Source: an uncultured Sphaerochaeta sp. | GTDB taxonomy: Bacteria > Spirochaetota > Spirochaetia > Sphaerochaetales > Sphaerochaetaceae | Assembly: GCF_963677315.1 (NCBI RefSeq) | Contig: NZ_OY781940.1 | Coordinates: 248,001 to 312,000, forward strand | Direction of reading: 5' to 3' | DNA: 64,000 bases | In this document: in pieces, positions 1 to 8,688 of the stretch | Numbering within the stretch: position 1 is the stretch's first letter | Layout of the letters: each line of letters starts with the position of its first letter | Notes under the pieces: generated by a model | What the model saw: the letters and a program-made list of their open reading frames with translations, nothing else | What the model was told of the DNA's origin: nothing | The model's database searches: none | Program-made: the position numbers and the translations under genes

Positions 1-703
1 TCTTGTGTCCATCGGCGCGGGTGATCAGGTTGAATGTCAGACCATAACATTCAGGACCACCAAGTTTTCTGATCAACTCGATGCCACTGACAATATTCCC
101 CCACTGATCATCCCCTCCAATCTGCAGACGACAGCCATGATCACGGCTGAGAATATGAAAATCGTAGGATTGCAACAACTGATAGTTGAACTCAATGAAG
201 GAGAGCCCACGCTCAAGACGTTGCTTGTATGATTCAAAGGTGAGCATCCTGTTCACCGAGAAATGTTTTCCAATCTCCCGAAGGAAGGTGATATAGTTCA
301 ATCCATTGAGCCAGTCTGCATTATTCAATGCAATAGCTTTTCCTTTTCCACCCTCCGGCTGCTCGCTGAAGTCAACAACTGTTCCGAGCTGTTCCTTGAT
401 GGAAGCACAGTTCTTCTCAATCTGCTCAACAGTGAGCATCCTTCGCATCTCTGTCTTTCCTGAGGGATCCCCGATCATGGCAGTTCCACCACCGACAAGC
501 GCGATTGGATTATGCCCGGCGTTCTGCAGATGGTGCATGGCAAAGAACGGCACCATATGACCGATATGTAGGCTCTTACCGGTTGGATCTGCACCTACAT
601 AGAACGTTACAGGGCCTGCATCCATCAGGTCACTGAGCGCATCGTAATCGGTACATGCTTTGACGAACCCTCGATCGATCAGGGTCTGTAATGCTTTATT
701 CAT
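1..703 (-). CDS. tyrS: Tyrosyl-tRNA synthetase, N-terminal part (gene runs off the window)
   Basis: Class I aminoacyl-tRNA synthetase that charges tRNA-Tyr in the cytoplasm. About 234 N-terminal residues are in the window. The HIGH signature is at residues 46-49 after GADPTGKSL, and the tyrosine-pocket stretch LQIGGDDQWGN is near residue 200. The KMSKS loop and the tRNA-binding C terminus lie beyond base 1. The ATG at 703 is 4 bases after the glyS stop, so this is the third gene of a gltX-glyS-tyrS operon. Nothing looks broken; the truncation is only the window edge. Confidence 0.95.
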   Translation of the reverse strand, partial: MNKALQTLIDRGFVKACTDYDALSDLMDAGPVTFYVGADPTGKSLHIGHMVPFFAMHHLQNAGHNPIALVGGGTAMIGDPSGKTEMRRMLTVEQIEKNCASIKEQLGTVVDFSEQPEGGKGKAIALNNADWLNGLNYITFLREIGKHFSVNRMLTFESYKQRLERGLSFIEFNYQLLQSYDFHILSRDHGCRLQIGGDDQWGNIVSGIELIRKLGGPECYGLTFNLITRADGHK

Positions 704-707
704 TATA

Positions 708-2036
708 CTACTCCACTCGCTTGTATGCTTTGTTTGCTTCCTTGATTGTGGCAACCAAATCCGTGATACTTACCCTGCTCTGTTCCATACTATCCCTGTA
801 TCGAAGGGTAACCGTATTGTCTTCCAAGGTTTGGTAATCAACGGTAACACAGTATGGGGTGCCGATCTCATCCATTCTTCGGTATCTACGCCCGATTGCG
901 CCACTGACATCGAAGAAGGTTGAGAAGTCATCTCTCATTTCCTTTTCGAGCTTGGAAGCAAATTCCGCGATTCCGTCCTTCTTGACCAGAGGAAGGACCG
1001 CAACAGTGACAGGAGCAATATTCGGATGGAAGTGCAGCACCGTCCTGACATCTCCCCCTTCCAAGGTCTCTTCCTCATATGCATCACTGAGTGCCATCAA
1101 TACATTACGGGTCAAGCCAGCTGAGGTTTCCACAACATAAGGGATGTAGCGCTGGTTATCCTCAGGATCAAGATAGGTAAGATCTTTTCCACTGAATTTC
1201 TGATGCTGTCCCAAGTCATAATCGGTCCGGTTATGGACACCCTCAAGTTCCTGCCAGCCCATTGGGAAGAGGAACTGAATATCATAGGCATCCTTTGCGT
1301 AGAAAGCCAGCTCGTCTGGGCCATGCTGATGCCACCTGAGACTGCTTGGCTTGATACCCATCTTATGATAGAAAGCCATCCTCTGTTCACGCCAATAGCC
1401 GAACCATTCCTCATCCGTTCCAGGTTTGCAGAACCACTGCATCTCCATCTGCTCGAACTCACAAGAACGGAAGATGAAATTCTTCGTGGTGATTTCGTTT
1501 CTGAAGGACTTGCCTACCTGTGCAATTCCGAAGGGAACCTTCACACGGCTTGAGGAAACCACATTCTTGAAATCTGCATAGATTCCCTGCGCAGTCTCAG
1601 GCCGAAGGTAGATTGTGGAGCCACCGTCCAGATTTGCGCCAATGTGGGTCGCAAACATCAGGTTGAAATTCCTTGGTTCGGTAAAACTATCGCGGGTACC
1701 ACAGGTAGGACAAGCGCCGCCAAGATCGATCTGATCAGCACGGAATCGTGACTTGCACTGCTTGCAGTCAACCATGGGGTCACTGAAGTTGGACACATGG
1801 CCACTTGCTTCCCAGACTCGGGGATGCATGAGGATGGAAGCATCCAATCCTACGATATCGTCATGGATCTGGGTCATCTCTTTCCACCAGAAATCGCGAA
1901 TATTGTTTTTCAGCTGAACTCCCAGTGGCCCGTAATCATAAGCGCCATTCAAGCCACCATAAATTTCACTTGACTGAAAAATAAACCCACGTCGCTTACA
2001 TAAGGAGACAATCTTATCCATCGTTACTTCTGCCAT
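708..2036 (-). CDS. glyS: Glycyl-tRNA synthetase, single-chain dimeric type
   Basis: Class II synthetase, 442 residues, of the homodimeric type rather than the alpha2-beta2 GlyQ/GlyS type. The class II core is visible as LRPETAQGIYADF near residues 144-156 and the motif 2 stretch SFRNEITTKNFIFR near 177-190. An insertion carries two CxxC pairs (Cys91, Cys94, Cys109, Cys112), probably a zinc knuckle. The ATG at 2036 lies 4 bases after the gltX stop with AGAGAGG as ribosome-binding site inside the gltX end. It is the middle gene of a three-synthetase operon. The length fits the short bacterial form of the family. Confidence 0.96.
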   Translation of the reverse strand: MAEVTMDKIVSLCKRRGFIFQSSEIYGGLNGAYDYGPLGVQLKNNIRDFWWKEMTQIHDDIVGLDASILMHPRVWEASGHVSNFSDPMVDCKQCKSRFRADQIDLGGACPTCGTRDSFTEPRNFNLMFATHIGANLDGGSTIYLRPETAQGIYADFKNVVSSSRVKVPFGIAQVGKSFRNEITTKNFIFRSCEFEQMEMQWFCKPGTDEEWFGYWREQRMAFYHKMGIKPSSLRWHQHGPDELAFYAKDAYDIQFLFPMGWQELEGVHNRTDYDLGQHQKFSGKDLTYLDPEDNQRYIPYVVETSAGLTRNVLMALSDAYEEETLEGGDVRTVLHFHPNIAPVTVAVLPLVKKDGIAEFASKLEKEMRDDFSTFFDVSGAIGRRYRRMDEIGTPYCVTVDYQTLEDNTVTLRYRDSMEQSRVSITDLVATIKEANKAYKRVE

Positions 2037-2040
2037 TTGC

Positions 2041-3522
2041 TTATACCTCTCTCTTCAGCACGTCCAACGCTGTTTCAATTCGTTTATATGTCTCTTCCTG
2101 GCCCAATAGTTTGATCGAGTCAAACAGGGGAAGGCTAACCGTACTACCGGTGAGGGCTACCCTCAAGGGCATGAAGACCCCGTTCACCTTGATATCCAAT
2201 TCATCAGCCAGGGAAGCAATCTCCGCTTCAATTTCCTCTTGCTCCTTGCCTGTATCAAACCCTTCCTTAAGCTTTGCATAAGCTCTCTCCAAGGCAAGGG
2301 TTGCAGTAGCCAGGTCCACCTTTTTGGCAGCGAACAAATTCACATCCTCATAGGTGGGTGTCTCAAAAAGGAACCTACTCAGATCTACAATGTCACTGAG
2401 TACCTTCAGCCGCTCCTTACTCACTGCCGTGAGAGCAAGCATGTCGCGCTTCTCATGTTCCTGTAGGGGAAGCGTGACAAAGCCAGCTTTCTCCATGTAG
2501 GGAAGCAACAGCTCCAAGAGCTCTTCATCACCTTTCTGACGGATATATTGTCCATTGAACCAATCAAGTTTCTTGTAGTCAAATATCCCAGGAGCCTTAT
2601 TGATCTTCTCCAGAGTGAAGAGTTGTTCAAGCTCATCCTTGCTGAAAAACTCTCTCTGTCCATCGTAGGACCATCCTACCATGCTTACATAGTTCATCAA
2701 GGCCTCAGGCAGGTATCCCTTCTCACGGAACTCCCGCACAGCAGTCGAGCCGTGACGCTTGCTGAGCTTCTGTCCGTCCTTGCCCATAACCATCGGAAGA
2801 TGGCAATACAAGGGAGGCTCCCAACCAAAAGCTTCATAGAGAATGATGTGCAGAGGACCGGAGGGAATCCACTCTTGTGCCCTCATAATATGCGTAATAC
2901 CCATCATATGGTCATCAATGACGTTTGCCAGATGATAGGTGGGAAATCCGTCACTCTTGAGCAGTACAGGATCAGGACTGACATCCTTGTTCTTTCTAGA
3001 GATATCACCCATGAGCACATCGTGGAAGGTTGTCTTACCCTCAGAGGGTACCTTCAGACGGATGACGGGTTTTATGCCTTCATCCTCATACGCCTTACGC
3101 TGTTCGGCGGTAAGATTACGGCAGTGGCGGTCATATCCCTGCTGCTTACTCTTCTCTTTTTGTTGCTGTTCACGCAAGGCTTCCAACCGCTGGGGAGTAC
3201 AGTAGCAGTAATAGGCCTTGCCTTCATCTACCAGTTTCTCAGCATACTGCTTGTACAGGTCGAAACGCTCGCTTTGGATATAGGGACCATAATCTCCGCC
3301 GACCACGGGACCCTCATCCCATGAAACACCCAACCATTCGAGCGTGTCATATAAGTCCTGCAAGGACTCATCACTGTAACGCTCACGATCGGTGTCTTCC
3401 ACACGTAAAATGAACTTGCCTTCGTTTGCACGGGCAAAGAAATAGTTGAATAATGCGGTCCTTACCCCACCGATATGTTGCAAACCGGTCGGAGAAGGTG
3501 CATAGCGTACTCGTACTTCCAT
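2041..3522 (-). CDS. gltX: Glutamyl-tRNA synthetase
   Basis: Class I synthetase, 493 residues, that charges tRNA-Glu. APSPTGLQHIGG at residues 8-19 carries the HIGH-equivalent, and KLSKRHG near residue 255 is the KMSKS loop. The C-terminal anticodon-binding half is complete. The ATG is preceded by GAGAGGAG, and an extended -10 promoter lies about 45 bases upstream. The short leader leaves no room for a T-box. It is the first gene of gltX-glyS-tyrS, with 4-base spacers. No gatCAB genes are visible nearby, so the sequence does not show whether the enzyme is discriminating. Confidence 0.96.
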   Translation of the reverse strand: MEVRVRYAPSPTGLQHIGGVRTALFNYFFARANEGKFILRVEDTDRERYSDESLQDLYDTLEWLGVSWDEGPVVGGDYGPYIQSERFDLYKQYAEKLVDEGKAYYCYCTPQRLEALREQQQKEKSKQQGYDRHCRNLTAEQRKAYEDEGIKPVIRLKVPSEGKTTFHDVLMGDISRKNKDVSPDPVLLKSDGFPTYHLANVIDDHMMGITHIMRAQEWIPSGPLHIILYEAFGWEPPLYCHLPMVMGKDGQKLSKRHGSTAVREFREKGYLPEALMNYVSMVGWSYDGQREFFSKDELEQLFTLEKINKAPGIFDYKKLDWFNGQYIRQKGDEELLELLLPYMEKAGFVTLPLQEHEKRDMLALTAVSKERLKVLSDIVDLSRFLFETPTYEDVNLFAAKKVDLATATLALERAYAKLKEGFDTGKEQEEIEAEIASLADELDIKVNGVFMPLRVALTGSTVSLPLFDSIKLLGQEETYKRIETALDVLKREV

Positions 3523-3567
3523 CAGGATACACTCCTCTCAATGCTACTGTTGTACCGTAAATCAGAG

Positions 3568-3576
3568 ATTATAGCA
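3568..3576 (-). promoter_or_regulatory. Extended -10 promoter of the synthetase operon
   Basis: On the minus strand TGCTATAAT gives a perfect -10 hexamer with a TG extension. The -35 region 17 bases upstream is poor. The start site would be about 40 bases before the gltX ATG. Confidence 0.6.
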
Positions 3577-3637
3577 ACACAGATGATAGGACAGGAGTCC
3601 AGTATTTAGACACGTGTCCCAATAGTGGGCTTTCCTG

Positions 3638-3676
3638 TTGACCTTCTTGGCGTATTTCGATACGGTACACTCAATT
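3638..3676 (+). promoter_or_regulatory. Promoter for the HD-domain gene
   Basis: TTGACC at 3638-3643, a 17-base spacer and TACGGT at 3661-3666. The predicted start, near 3673, lies just before a strong Shine-Dalgarno GGAGG at 3681-3685. This places the real coding start downstream of the first TTG of the reading frame, which coincides with the -35 box. Confidence 0.5.
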
Positions 3677-3694
3677 GAACGGAGGAACACAATA

Positions 3695-4360
3695 CTGATC
3701 AACCCAACGATACCAGCCTTTTTTGCAGGGGGAAACACCTCCCTCACAAACCTGTTTAGGTTGCCTGTTACCCTATTTACTACGTTATACACTTCCAAAT
3801 ATCTCAGCCCTTTCAATCAGCTTTCCAGCTTTCCAACTGAACTGCTGTTCCTACTCTTTTCTCTTATCAGTTTTCTACTCGCATACAACATCCAACGAAC
3901 CTGCAGACCGCGTTATCTTCGCGAGCATGAACTGCTGGTAAGTGATATTCTTGCTCATGAGGAGTTCCTCAAACTGAAAGAGTATCATCATCATGCAGGT
4001 CATATCTATGACCATGTCACCAGGGTAAGCTACATCTCATACCGTATCAGCAAGGCTTTAGGGCTGGATTATCACGCTGCAGCACGGGGAGGTTTGCTCC
4101 ATGACTTCTTCCTCTATGACTGGAGGGAACGAAAGAGCCAGGATGAGAAGCGCTCATCCCACGGAAAGGAACACCCTTATATCGCTTTGGAGAATGCACA
4201 GAAGTACTTCACAGTGAATGCAAAGGAAGCTGACATCATTGTCAAACATATGTTCCCAAAGACCCTCTCTCTTCCCAGATATCGGGAGAGTTTCATCGTA
4301 AGTCTCAGCGACAAGATTGCTGCAGTCTACGAATATTCCCTAGGACTCAAACGCTCCTAA
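3695..4360 (+). CDS. HD-domain (HDIG-type) phosphohydrolase with N-terminal hydrophobic segment
   Basis: Probable metal-dependent phosphohydrolase of the HD superfamily; substrate unknown. The core is visible as HIYDHVTRVSYISYRI, then GGLLHDFFLYDW (the HD pair) and later histidines in the SSHGKEHPYIAL and VKHMFP stretches. Before it lies a hydrophobic stretch (PTELLFLLFSLISFLLAY) that may be a membrane anchor. The start is unclear: GGAGG at 3681-3685 is followed at proper spacing only by in-frame ATA (3692) and CTG (3695), with no ATG, GTG or TTG. The open frame extends upstream to a TTG at 3638, but that overlaps the predicted promoter. The next in-frame TTG is at 3761. The stop overlaps the convergent hydrolase gene as CTAA. 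Confidence 0.75.
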   Translation: MINPTIPAFFAGGNTSLTNLFRLPVTLFTTLYTSKYLSPFNQLSSFPTELLFLLFSLISFLLAYNIQRTCRPRYLREHELLVSDILAHEEFLKLKEYHHHAGHIYDHVTRVSYISYRISKALGLDYHAAARGGLLHDFFLYDWRERKSQDEKRSSHGKEHPYIALENAQKYFTVNAKEADIIVKHMFPKTLSLPRYRESFIVSLSDKIAAVYEYSLGLKRS

Positions 4361-5199
4361 CGTTTTCCTTCTATCCAGGAAACCACCTCAGCCATGGCCC
4401 TATCCTGGGCCTTCTGATTCTTGTCGTAAGGCATGAGGTGTCCGATATCTTCAATATGCAGGTGTTTGTTTACCCCTTTGCTCTTGCTGGTAACCAACAT
4501 ACAGGCTTCCTGGGGAATGGTGGGATCCTTTCCTCCGCTGATAGCCAATGTATCTGATCCTAGGTGATCGATGCAGGCAACCGCTTGCTTTCGAACCCGT
4601 TCCAACTCCCAAATTCCTGATGGAAACTGATAGGACCAATACTGAGACCCCAGATATGCATCGTCATCGGGATCTCCCTCATAGTAGAAGTGATATTCTG
4701 GATCACCCTGCCAGGAGACCTTGCGTTTCTTGATGAAATGCTTCAGCAACCAAATGGTCTTCCTCGGAATAGCGGGAATCACCAGAGCCGGAGCAAGCAG
4801 AACCAACGTGTCGGCAGAGAATGCATCAGCAATGATGGTGGCGATGGCTCCGCCCATGGAGTGACCAACCACAGAAACCTTATCATACCTACTGGAAAGA
4901 TGAGCATAGGCATCATAGGCAGTTCCAATCCAGTCCTCTGCCTTGGAAGCGAGAAAATCCTTGTTGCTTGTACCATGACCCGGGTAACGGGGACAATAGA
5001 CATCATACCCCTTCTCGAAGAGATCAATACCTGGCCTGATCAGCTCCCCAGGATACCCAGTGTATCCATGACAGAGCAACACGGCCTGCTCCGCTATCTC
5101 GTCATGGACCATTGCCCATGCCCTGGCACTTTTTCTGACAGGAGACTGGTCCTGATAGTGCTTTGCTGAAAAATCGGGTACTTCATAGGTTATATGCAT
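4357..5199 (-). CDS. Alpha/beta hydrolase, carboxylesterase or monoacylglycerol-lipase-like
   Basis: Soluble serine hydrolase of 280 residues. The nucleophile elbow GHSMGG places Ser114, with Asp225 in SGGKDPTIP and His254 in EDIGHLMPYD completing a plausible triad. HGYTGYPGE near 44-52 is the oxyanion region. The family resembles bacterial Est30-type carboxylesterases, which act on short-chain esters; the true substrate is unknown. The ATG at 5199 is preceded by AGGAGG at good spacing and is preferred over an upstream start at 5217. It is the last gene of the cpsB-like, ATPase, RloB, LuxR, hydrolase operon. Confidence 0.88.
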   Translation of the reverse strand: MHITYEVPDFSAKHYQDQSPVRKSARAWAMVHDEIAEQAVLLCHGYTGYPGELIRPGIDLFEKGYDVYCPRYPGHGTSNKDFLASKAEDWIGTAYDAYAHLSSRYDKVSVVGHSMGGAIATIIADAFSADTLVLLAPALVIPAIPRKTIWLLKHFIKKRKVSWQGDPEYHFYYEGDPDDDAYLGSQYWSYQFPSGIWELERVRKQAVACIDHLGSDTLAISGGKDPTIPQEACMLVTSKSKGVNKHLHIEDIGHLMPYDKNQKAQDRAMAEVVSWIEGKR

Positions 5200-5210
5200 A
5201 AAGCTTCCTC

Positions 5211-6104
5211 CTACCAACTCTGTTTCAAAAGGTTCAATAAGTCTATGCGGCTCCTGACCTGGGTCTTCCCATAGATGTTTGCCACATGGTTATTCACCGT
5301 ATTTGCGCTGATCCCCAATTCACCTGCAATCTCCTTATTGGTCAAACCTTTGCTGATCAACTGTATGACCGAGAATTCTCTCTCTGTTATATGATACTCC
5401 TCTAGATCCCAAAGGCTCAATTCAGTCTTTGGTGTCTGAGCACCATCATCACGGCCAATCCTTACGAATGTGATGAACAGGAATGTCATAATTGTGATGG
5501 AAAGTGCGAGGAAGTAAACACCAAAAAGGAATGGCTTAAGCGCAGGAAAGAAGAGCGCCAACAGAATTGCCGGTACCATGGAAGCACTCACGATGATGAT
5601 GGCAAGCGCTGAAGCTCTGGCGGTCTTGTTCTCAATCGTCTTGATGTTCCTCGACATGACTATCAGACTGAAGCCCATGACGAAAACAAACACAAAAAGC
5701 ATCGTCTGGTCCAATACCATCTTTCCCGTGACCTCCCTGGCAATCCCCAATCCAAGATAGATGGCAGCAAGGGAAAAAAACAATCCTTTGTATGGATTTC
5801 TCCACGGGTGGGCAATCACCCAGGTTGTAAAGTACGGGATAAAGACGATAAGGAAGGCAAGATCAGCAAGAAACACTGAAGTGATGATGATCGATACTAC
5901 CGTATAGGCAACTCCACTGAGGAACATCTGGCTGAGCACCTGTAGTGCCAAGAGCATCATACATCCCAGAAGGGATGCATGACAGACAATAAAATAGGTT
6001 GCCCAACGCTTTGCGTTCGCAAGGCGGTACACGATGGCCAAGGCCAATGTCATACACCCTAGACCGAACGCAAGCATGTAGACCAGCAGCAGTATTCCGC
6101 TCAC
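5211..6104 (-). CDS. Membrane-anchored LuxR-type transcriptional regulator
   Basis: Protein of 297 residues with about seven hydrophobic helices in residues 1-220 and a C-terminal LuxR/GerE helix-turn-helix (ITEREFSVIQLISKG, then LTNKEIAGELGIS, NTVNNHVANIYGKTQV). The architecture suggests a sensor in the inner membrane that binds DNA directly; the ligand is unknown. It starts with GTG at 6104, with AAGGA 7 bases upstream. It is separated from the RloB-like gene by 4 bases and lies 11 bases before the hydrolase gene, so it is transcribed together with a possible defence pair. Confidence 0.85.
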   Translation of the reverse strand: MSGILLLVYMLAFGLGCMTLALAIVYRLANAKRWATYFIVCHASLLGCMMLLALQVLSQMFLSGVAYTVVSIIITSVFLADLAFLIVFIPYFTTWVIAHPWRNPYKGLFFSLAAIYLGLGIAREVTGKMVLDQTMLFVFVFVMGFSLIVMSRNIKTIENKTARASALAIIIVSASMVPAILLALFFPALKPFLFGVYFLALSITIMTFLFITFVRIGRDDGAQTPKTELSLWDLEEYHITEREFSVIQLISKGLTNKEIAGELGISANTVNNHVANIYGKTQVRSRIDLLNLLKQSW

Positions 6105-6108
6105 TGTC

Positions 6109-6756
6109 CTATCCTTTATTCTTGTTCAGGCCCAGGCGCTTCTGATTGTGTGTCAGATCAGCCAACCCGCATATATCGGTGATATCATTCAGCAATGCCA
6201 CCATGTTGGTAGGGGCCAACCCTACCTGCGATGCTGCGAGCGCATTATAGGAAGATGCATTCACGGCAGCCTTCGACTTCGCTGAATAGAGCTTAAGATG
6301 CAGGTCAAGTCCTTCATCCAAGAGATAGGACGCATCCCCCCTGAAGGCAGGGAATTGCTTCGAGAGTGCACTCTCGATCAGAGCAGGATCATTAACAAAG
6401 CCCTTGGGAGTCTGCAAGTGCAACAAATACCATAAAGGCAGGGAAGGATTGTTCCAAGCCAGACGAACCTTTTTCTTCTCTGCAAGGGGCATTATTTTCT
6501 TTACGTCCTGTACAGAGACATTCAGGTCTACGAAACCGAAGACCAACCATACGCTACTGTACTTCTCCTTGTTCCGCATTTGACCAGCCAAGGTGATCAA
6601 GTGGGCAAGATCCTTGTATTCAGGTTCCCATACCACCGTCATATTTGCATAGCGGCAGTCCTTGCGCATCTGGGAAAAGTAGAGGGCTTCCGCCTCGGTT
6701 GCTGTAACCACCAGTACGGTCCTGCGTGGTTTTTGGGATATGCGTTTGCGTGCCAT
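6109..6756 (-). CDS. RloB-like protein (AbiLii-type partner of the upstream ATPase), divergent active-site residues
   Basis: A 215-residue protein that looks like the RloB family, found next to RloA or AbiLi-type ATPases in restriction and abortive-infection loci. Family-like stretches are VLVVTATEAEALYF (residues 14-27), SSVWLVFGFVDLN (67-79) and RLAWNNPSLPLWYLLHLQ (98-115). In typical members, as I recall them, these read roughly CEG.xTE.xYF, VFDrD and ySNPcFElWlLlH. Here the first Glu and the first Asp of the second motif are replaced, and the cysteine and Glu of the third are absent, so a Toprim-like activity may be altered or lost. The start is 2 bases after the ATPase stop. Function by analogy only. 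Confidence 0.7.
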   Translation of the reverse strand: MARKRISQKPRRTVLVVTATEAEALYFSQMRKDCRYANMTVVWEPEYKDLAHLITLAGQMRNKEKYSSVWLVFGFVDLNVSVQDVKKIMPLAEKKKVRLAWNNPSLPLWYLLHLQTPKGFVNDPALIESALSKQFPAFRGDASYLLDEGLDLHLKLYSAKSKAAVNASSYNALAASQVGLAPTNMVALLNDITDICGLADLTHNQKRLGLNKNKG

Positions 6757-6758
6757 TA

Positions 6759-8006
6759 TTACTCCTCCTTATCCTTGCTTGTGTCCACAAAAGAGAACTC
6801 AGAGAGAATCGGAAGAGCTCCGAATGCTCCATTCATGTACTGACTCTGCGTCTTGTCCTTGCTTCTTGAATACTTGAAATTGGCCAGACTGAAATATACG
6901 GTGGCACTCTCACTATTCTTTTCGGCAAAGTAGACACCATCACGCCTGAGCAATCCCGGCTTGAGCAGGGAGGGGTTGCAATCAACCACAAGCATCTGGG
7001 AACCATACCCCAAATTGCTTGCCTCAAATATATCCACAATGTGACAGAGAACATCAGGATGCAACAACATGCCAAAATCATCGATCACCAGTGTCTGATT
7101 CCGGGTGAAGGCATCAAAAAAGGCAACCCCCATAAGACACAGGCGCCTGAGGCTCAAACTCTCCAAGGAGAAATAGGAAGCATAGTGTTGTGTAACATTG
7201 GTATGGACAAAGATGATTCTCTCATCCTTGACCCTGATGTCACGGATGTCGGTGATATCAACACTCCAGAGGAAGTTGATCAACTGCTGGACCCACTCAG
7301 GATGTTCACTCAAGCGGTTGATGAGATATTTCTCACTGATGTTTGAAACACCCATAGGGAGCAGATGCAGGCTGTCACTCAACCAGGTATAGAGCAAAGA
7401 GGTGGTATCACTGCCCTTCTGGGCAGAAGCTCCCAGGAATGAGTGCTTCTCATCAACCTTCCCAACCAATCGCTTCTTATCACCACGATACATCTTGCCC
7501 CAGCGATACTTGTAGGTCAGTTCTTGCTCATCGAGGAGGATACTGTTCTCATCAACCTTCCTTTCAAACATCATTCGTTTTGAACGACCAATGAGATGAT
7601 AGAGGGATTCCTCGAAAATTTTTTCCCGGTCGCTGACCAATGTGTACTGAGCAATGGTTGGTTCCCCACTCTCTTCATCACGATCTACCAGTACTCTGAT
7701 AATAATGGTTGCTGGTTGTCCCTTCTCCTCGGAATAGGCGAATGATGTACCACTGAGAATCTGGAGAGGGTTCTCCGTCTCCTCTGTTGCACATACAATA
7801 CCTTTCAATGCTTCAAGAGCACGAACGAAAGAACTCTTTCCAGCTCCATTGGGACCTACAATGGCTGCTGTCTTGATCAGCTTCAGTTTCTCAGTGACTT
7901 CGACAACTTTTGACTCAGGGAACCTATTATCCCTGACCGCTTCAAAAGAAATGGTTTGCGCAGACTTTACGGACTTGAAGTTCGCAATAGTCATATCCAG
8001 CAGCAT
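6759..8006 (-). CDS. AAA/ABC-type ATPase of the RloA/AbiLi class
   Basis: SMC-like ATPase of 415 residues. It begins LLDMTIANFKSVKS, as in overcoming-lysogenization/AAA_15 proteins. Walker A is GPNGAGKSS at residues 51-59, a degenerate signature ESLSLRRL is near 282-289, and Walker B is TLVIDDFGMLLHPD at 305-318, with Asp where the catalytic Glu usually sits. In known AbiL, RloAB and related systems such an ATPase senses infection and controls a paired effector; that role here is inferred from adjacency to the RloB-like gene. ATG at 8006 follows GAGGAGG. The upstream neighbour is a CpsB-like phosphatase gene 29 bases away. Confidence 0.85.
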   Translation of the reverse strand: MLLDMTIANFKSVKSAQTISFEAVRDNRFPESKVVEVTEKLKLIKTAAIVGPNGAGKSSFVRALEALKGIVCATEETENPLQILSGTSFAYSEEKGQPATIIIRVLVDRDEESGEPTIAQYTLVSDREKIFEESLYHLIGRSKRMMFERKVDENSILLDEQELTYKYRWGKMYRGDKKRLVGKVDEKHSFLGASAQKGSDTTSLLYTWLSDSLHLLPMGVSNISEKYLINRLSEHPEWVQQLINFLWSVDITDIRDIRVKDERIIFVHTNVTQHYASYFSLESLSLRRLCLMGVAFFDAFTRNQTLVIDDFGMLLHPDVLCHIVDIFEASNLGYGSQMLVVDCNPSLLKPGLLRRDGVYFAEKNSESATVYFSLANFKYSRSKDKTQSQYMNGAFGALPILSEFSFVDTSKDKEE

Positions 8007-8035
8007 ACGCTACCTCCTCATACCCAAAGGTGGAT

Positions 8036-8668
8036 TCACCAAAGATTTTGCATACTCCGTCCCACTGATGGCCACTTCTCGATGGCATCCATCAAGCGAG
8101 ATGGAAGGGTTTCATCGCCATGATTGTCTGTGGCGATCACATCAATCAAGCCAAGTTCCAAATAAGGAAGCGAGAGTCCGCTCTCCACAGCTTCAACGTT
8201 TGTCTGTAGTAAACAACCGAGAGAACGCAAACGTTGCAACATTGCACTCTTTGGGTTCAACCAAAGATATCGTTCAACATGCGCGAGGAGTGGACGATAA
8301 TGCATCTCAGTAAGTTGCTGCAACCGTTCCAACAACCTGGGTGGTGGTAAAGAGAGCCCGAACTCCACCAACGCAAACCTCCCATCGATGGGAACCGTCT
8401 TGAGCTTCTCCTGCTCACCTACAAAGAGTTCGCTGCCCAAGTAGGTCTGTATCCCTAAAGCCTCCGCTTCTTTCTTTGCCCACTCGTAGGTCTCTCTCAG
8501 CCCAGCGATGTTTGTGGTCACATACGGATTGTAGATATGGGGAGTAAATGCTATTGCTGTGATGCCTGAGAGCTGATAGAGATTCAGCATACGGATGAAC
8601 TGTTCTCGTGAGAGGTAGCCATCGTCAATCTCAGGCAGAAGATGGCAGTGCATGTCACAGATACCCAT
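8036..8668 (-). CDS. CpsB/YwqE-type PHP-domain tyrosine-protein phosphatase
   Basis: PHP-superfamily phosphatase of 210 residues. MHCHLLPEIDDG at residues 6-17 is the metal-binding start of the CpsB/YwqE family, followed by FTPHIYNPY, LLAHVERYLWL and VIATDNHG histidine clusters. Family members remove phosphate from the tyrosine tail of BY-kinases that control polysaccharide export. A candidate partner, a Wzc-like kinase with a tyrosine-rich tail, is in this window at 53.7-56.3 kb (inference). The ATG at 8668 has AAGGAG 8 bases upstream and a good promoter, so this is the first gene of the operon containing the ATPase/RloB pair. Confidence 0.88.
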   Translation of the reverse strand: MGICDMHCHLLPEIDDGYLSREQFIRMLNLYQLSGITAIAFTPHIYNPYVTTNIAGLRETYEWAKKEAEALGIQTYLGSELFVGEQEKLKTVPIDGRFALVEFGLSLPPPRLLERLQQLTEMHYRPLLAHVERYLWLNPKSAMLQRLRSLGCLLQTNVEAVESGLSLPYLELGLIDVIATDNHGDETLPSRLMDAIEKWPSVGRSMQNLW

Positions 8669-8688
8669 AGACAAAACTCCTTGCCGTG

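Noticed and set aside
2548..3324. Long plus-strand frame of 258 codons opposite gltX
   Set aside because: It lies entirely antisense to a full-length, motif-complete GltX and its translation has no recognisable domain.
3523..3567. T-box element upstream of the synthetase operon
   Set aside because: The leader is about 45 bases, far shorter than a T-box, with no specifier or antiterminator sequence.
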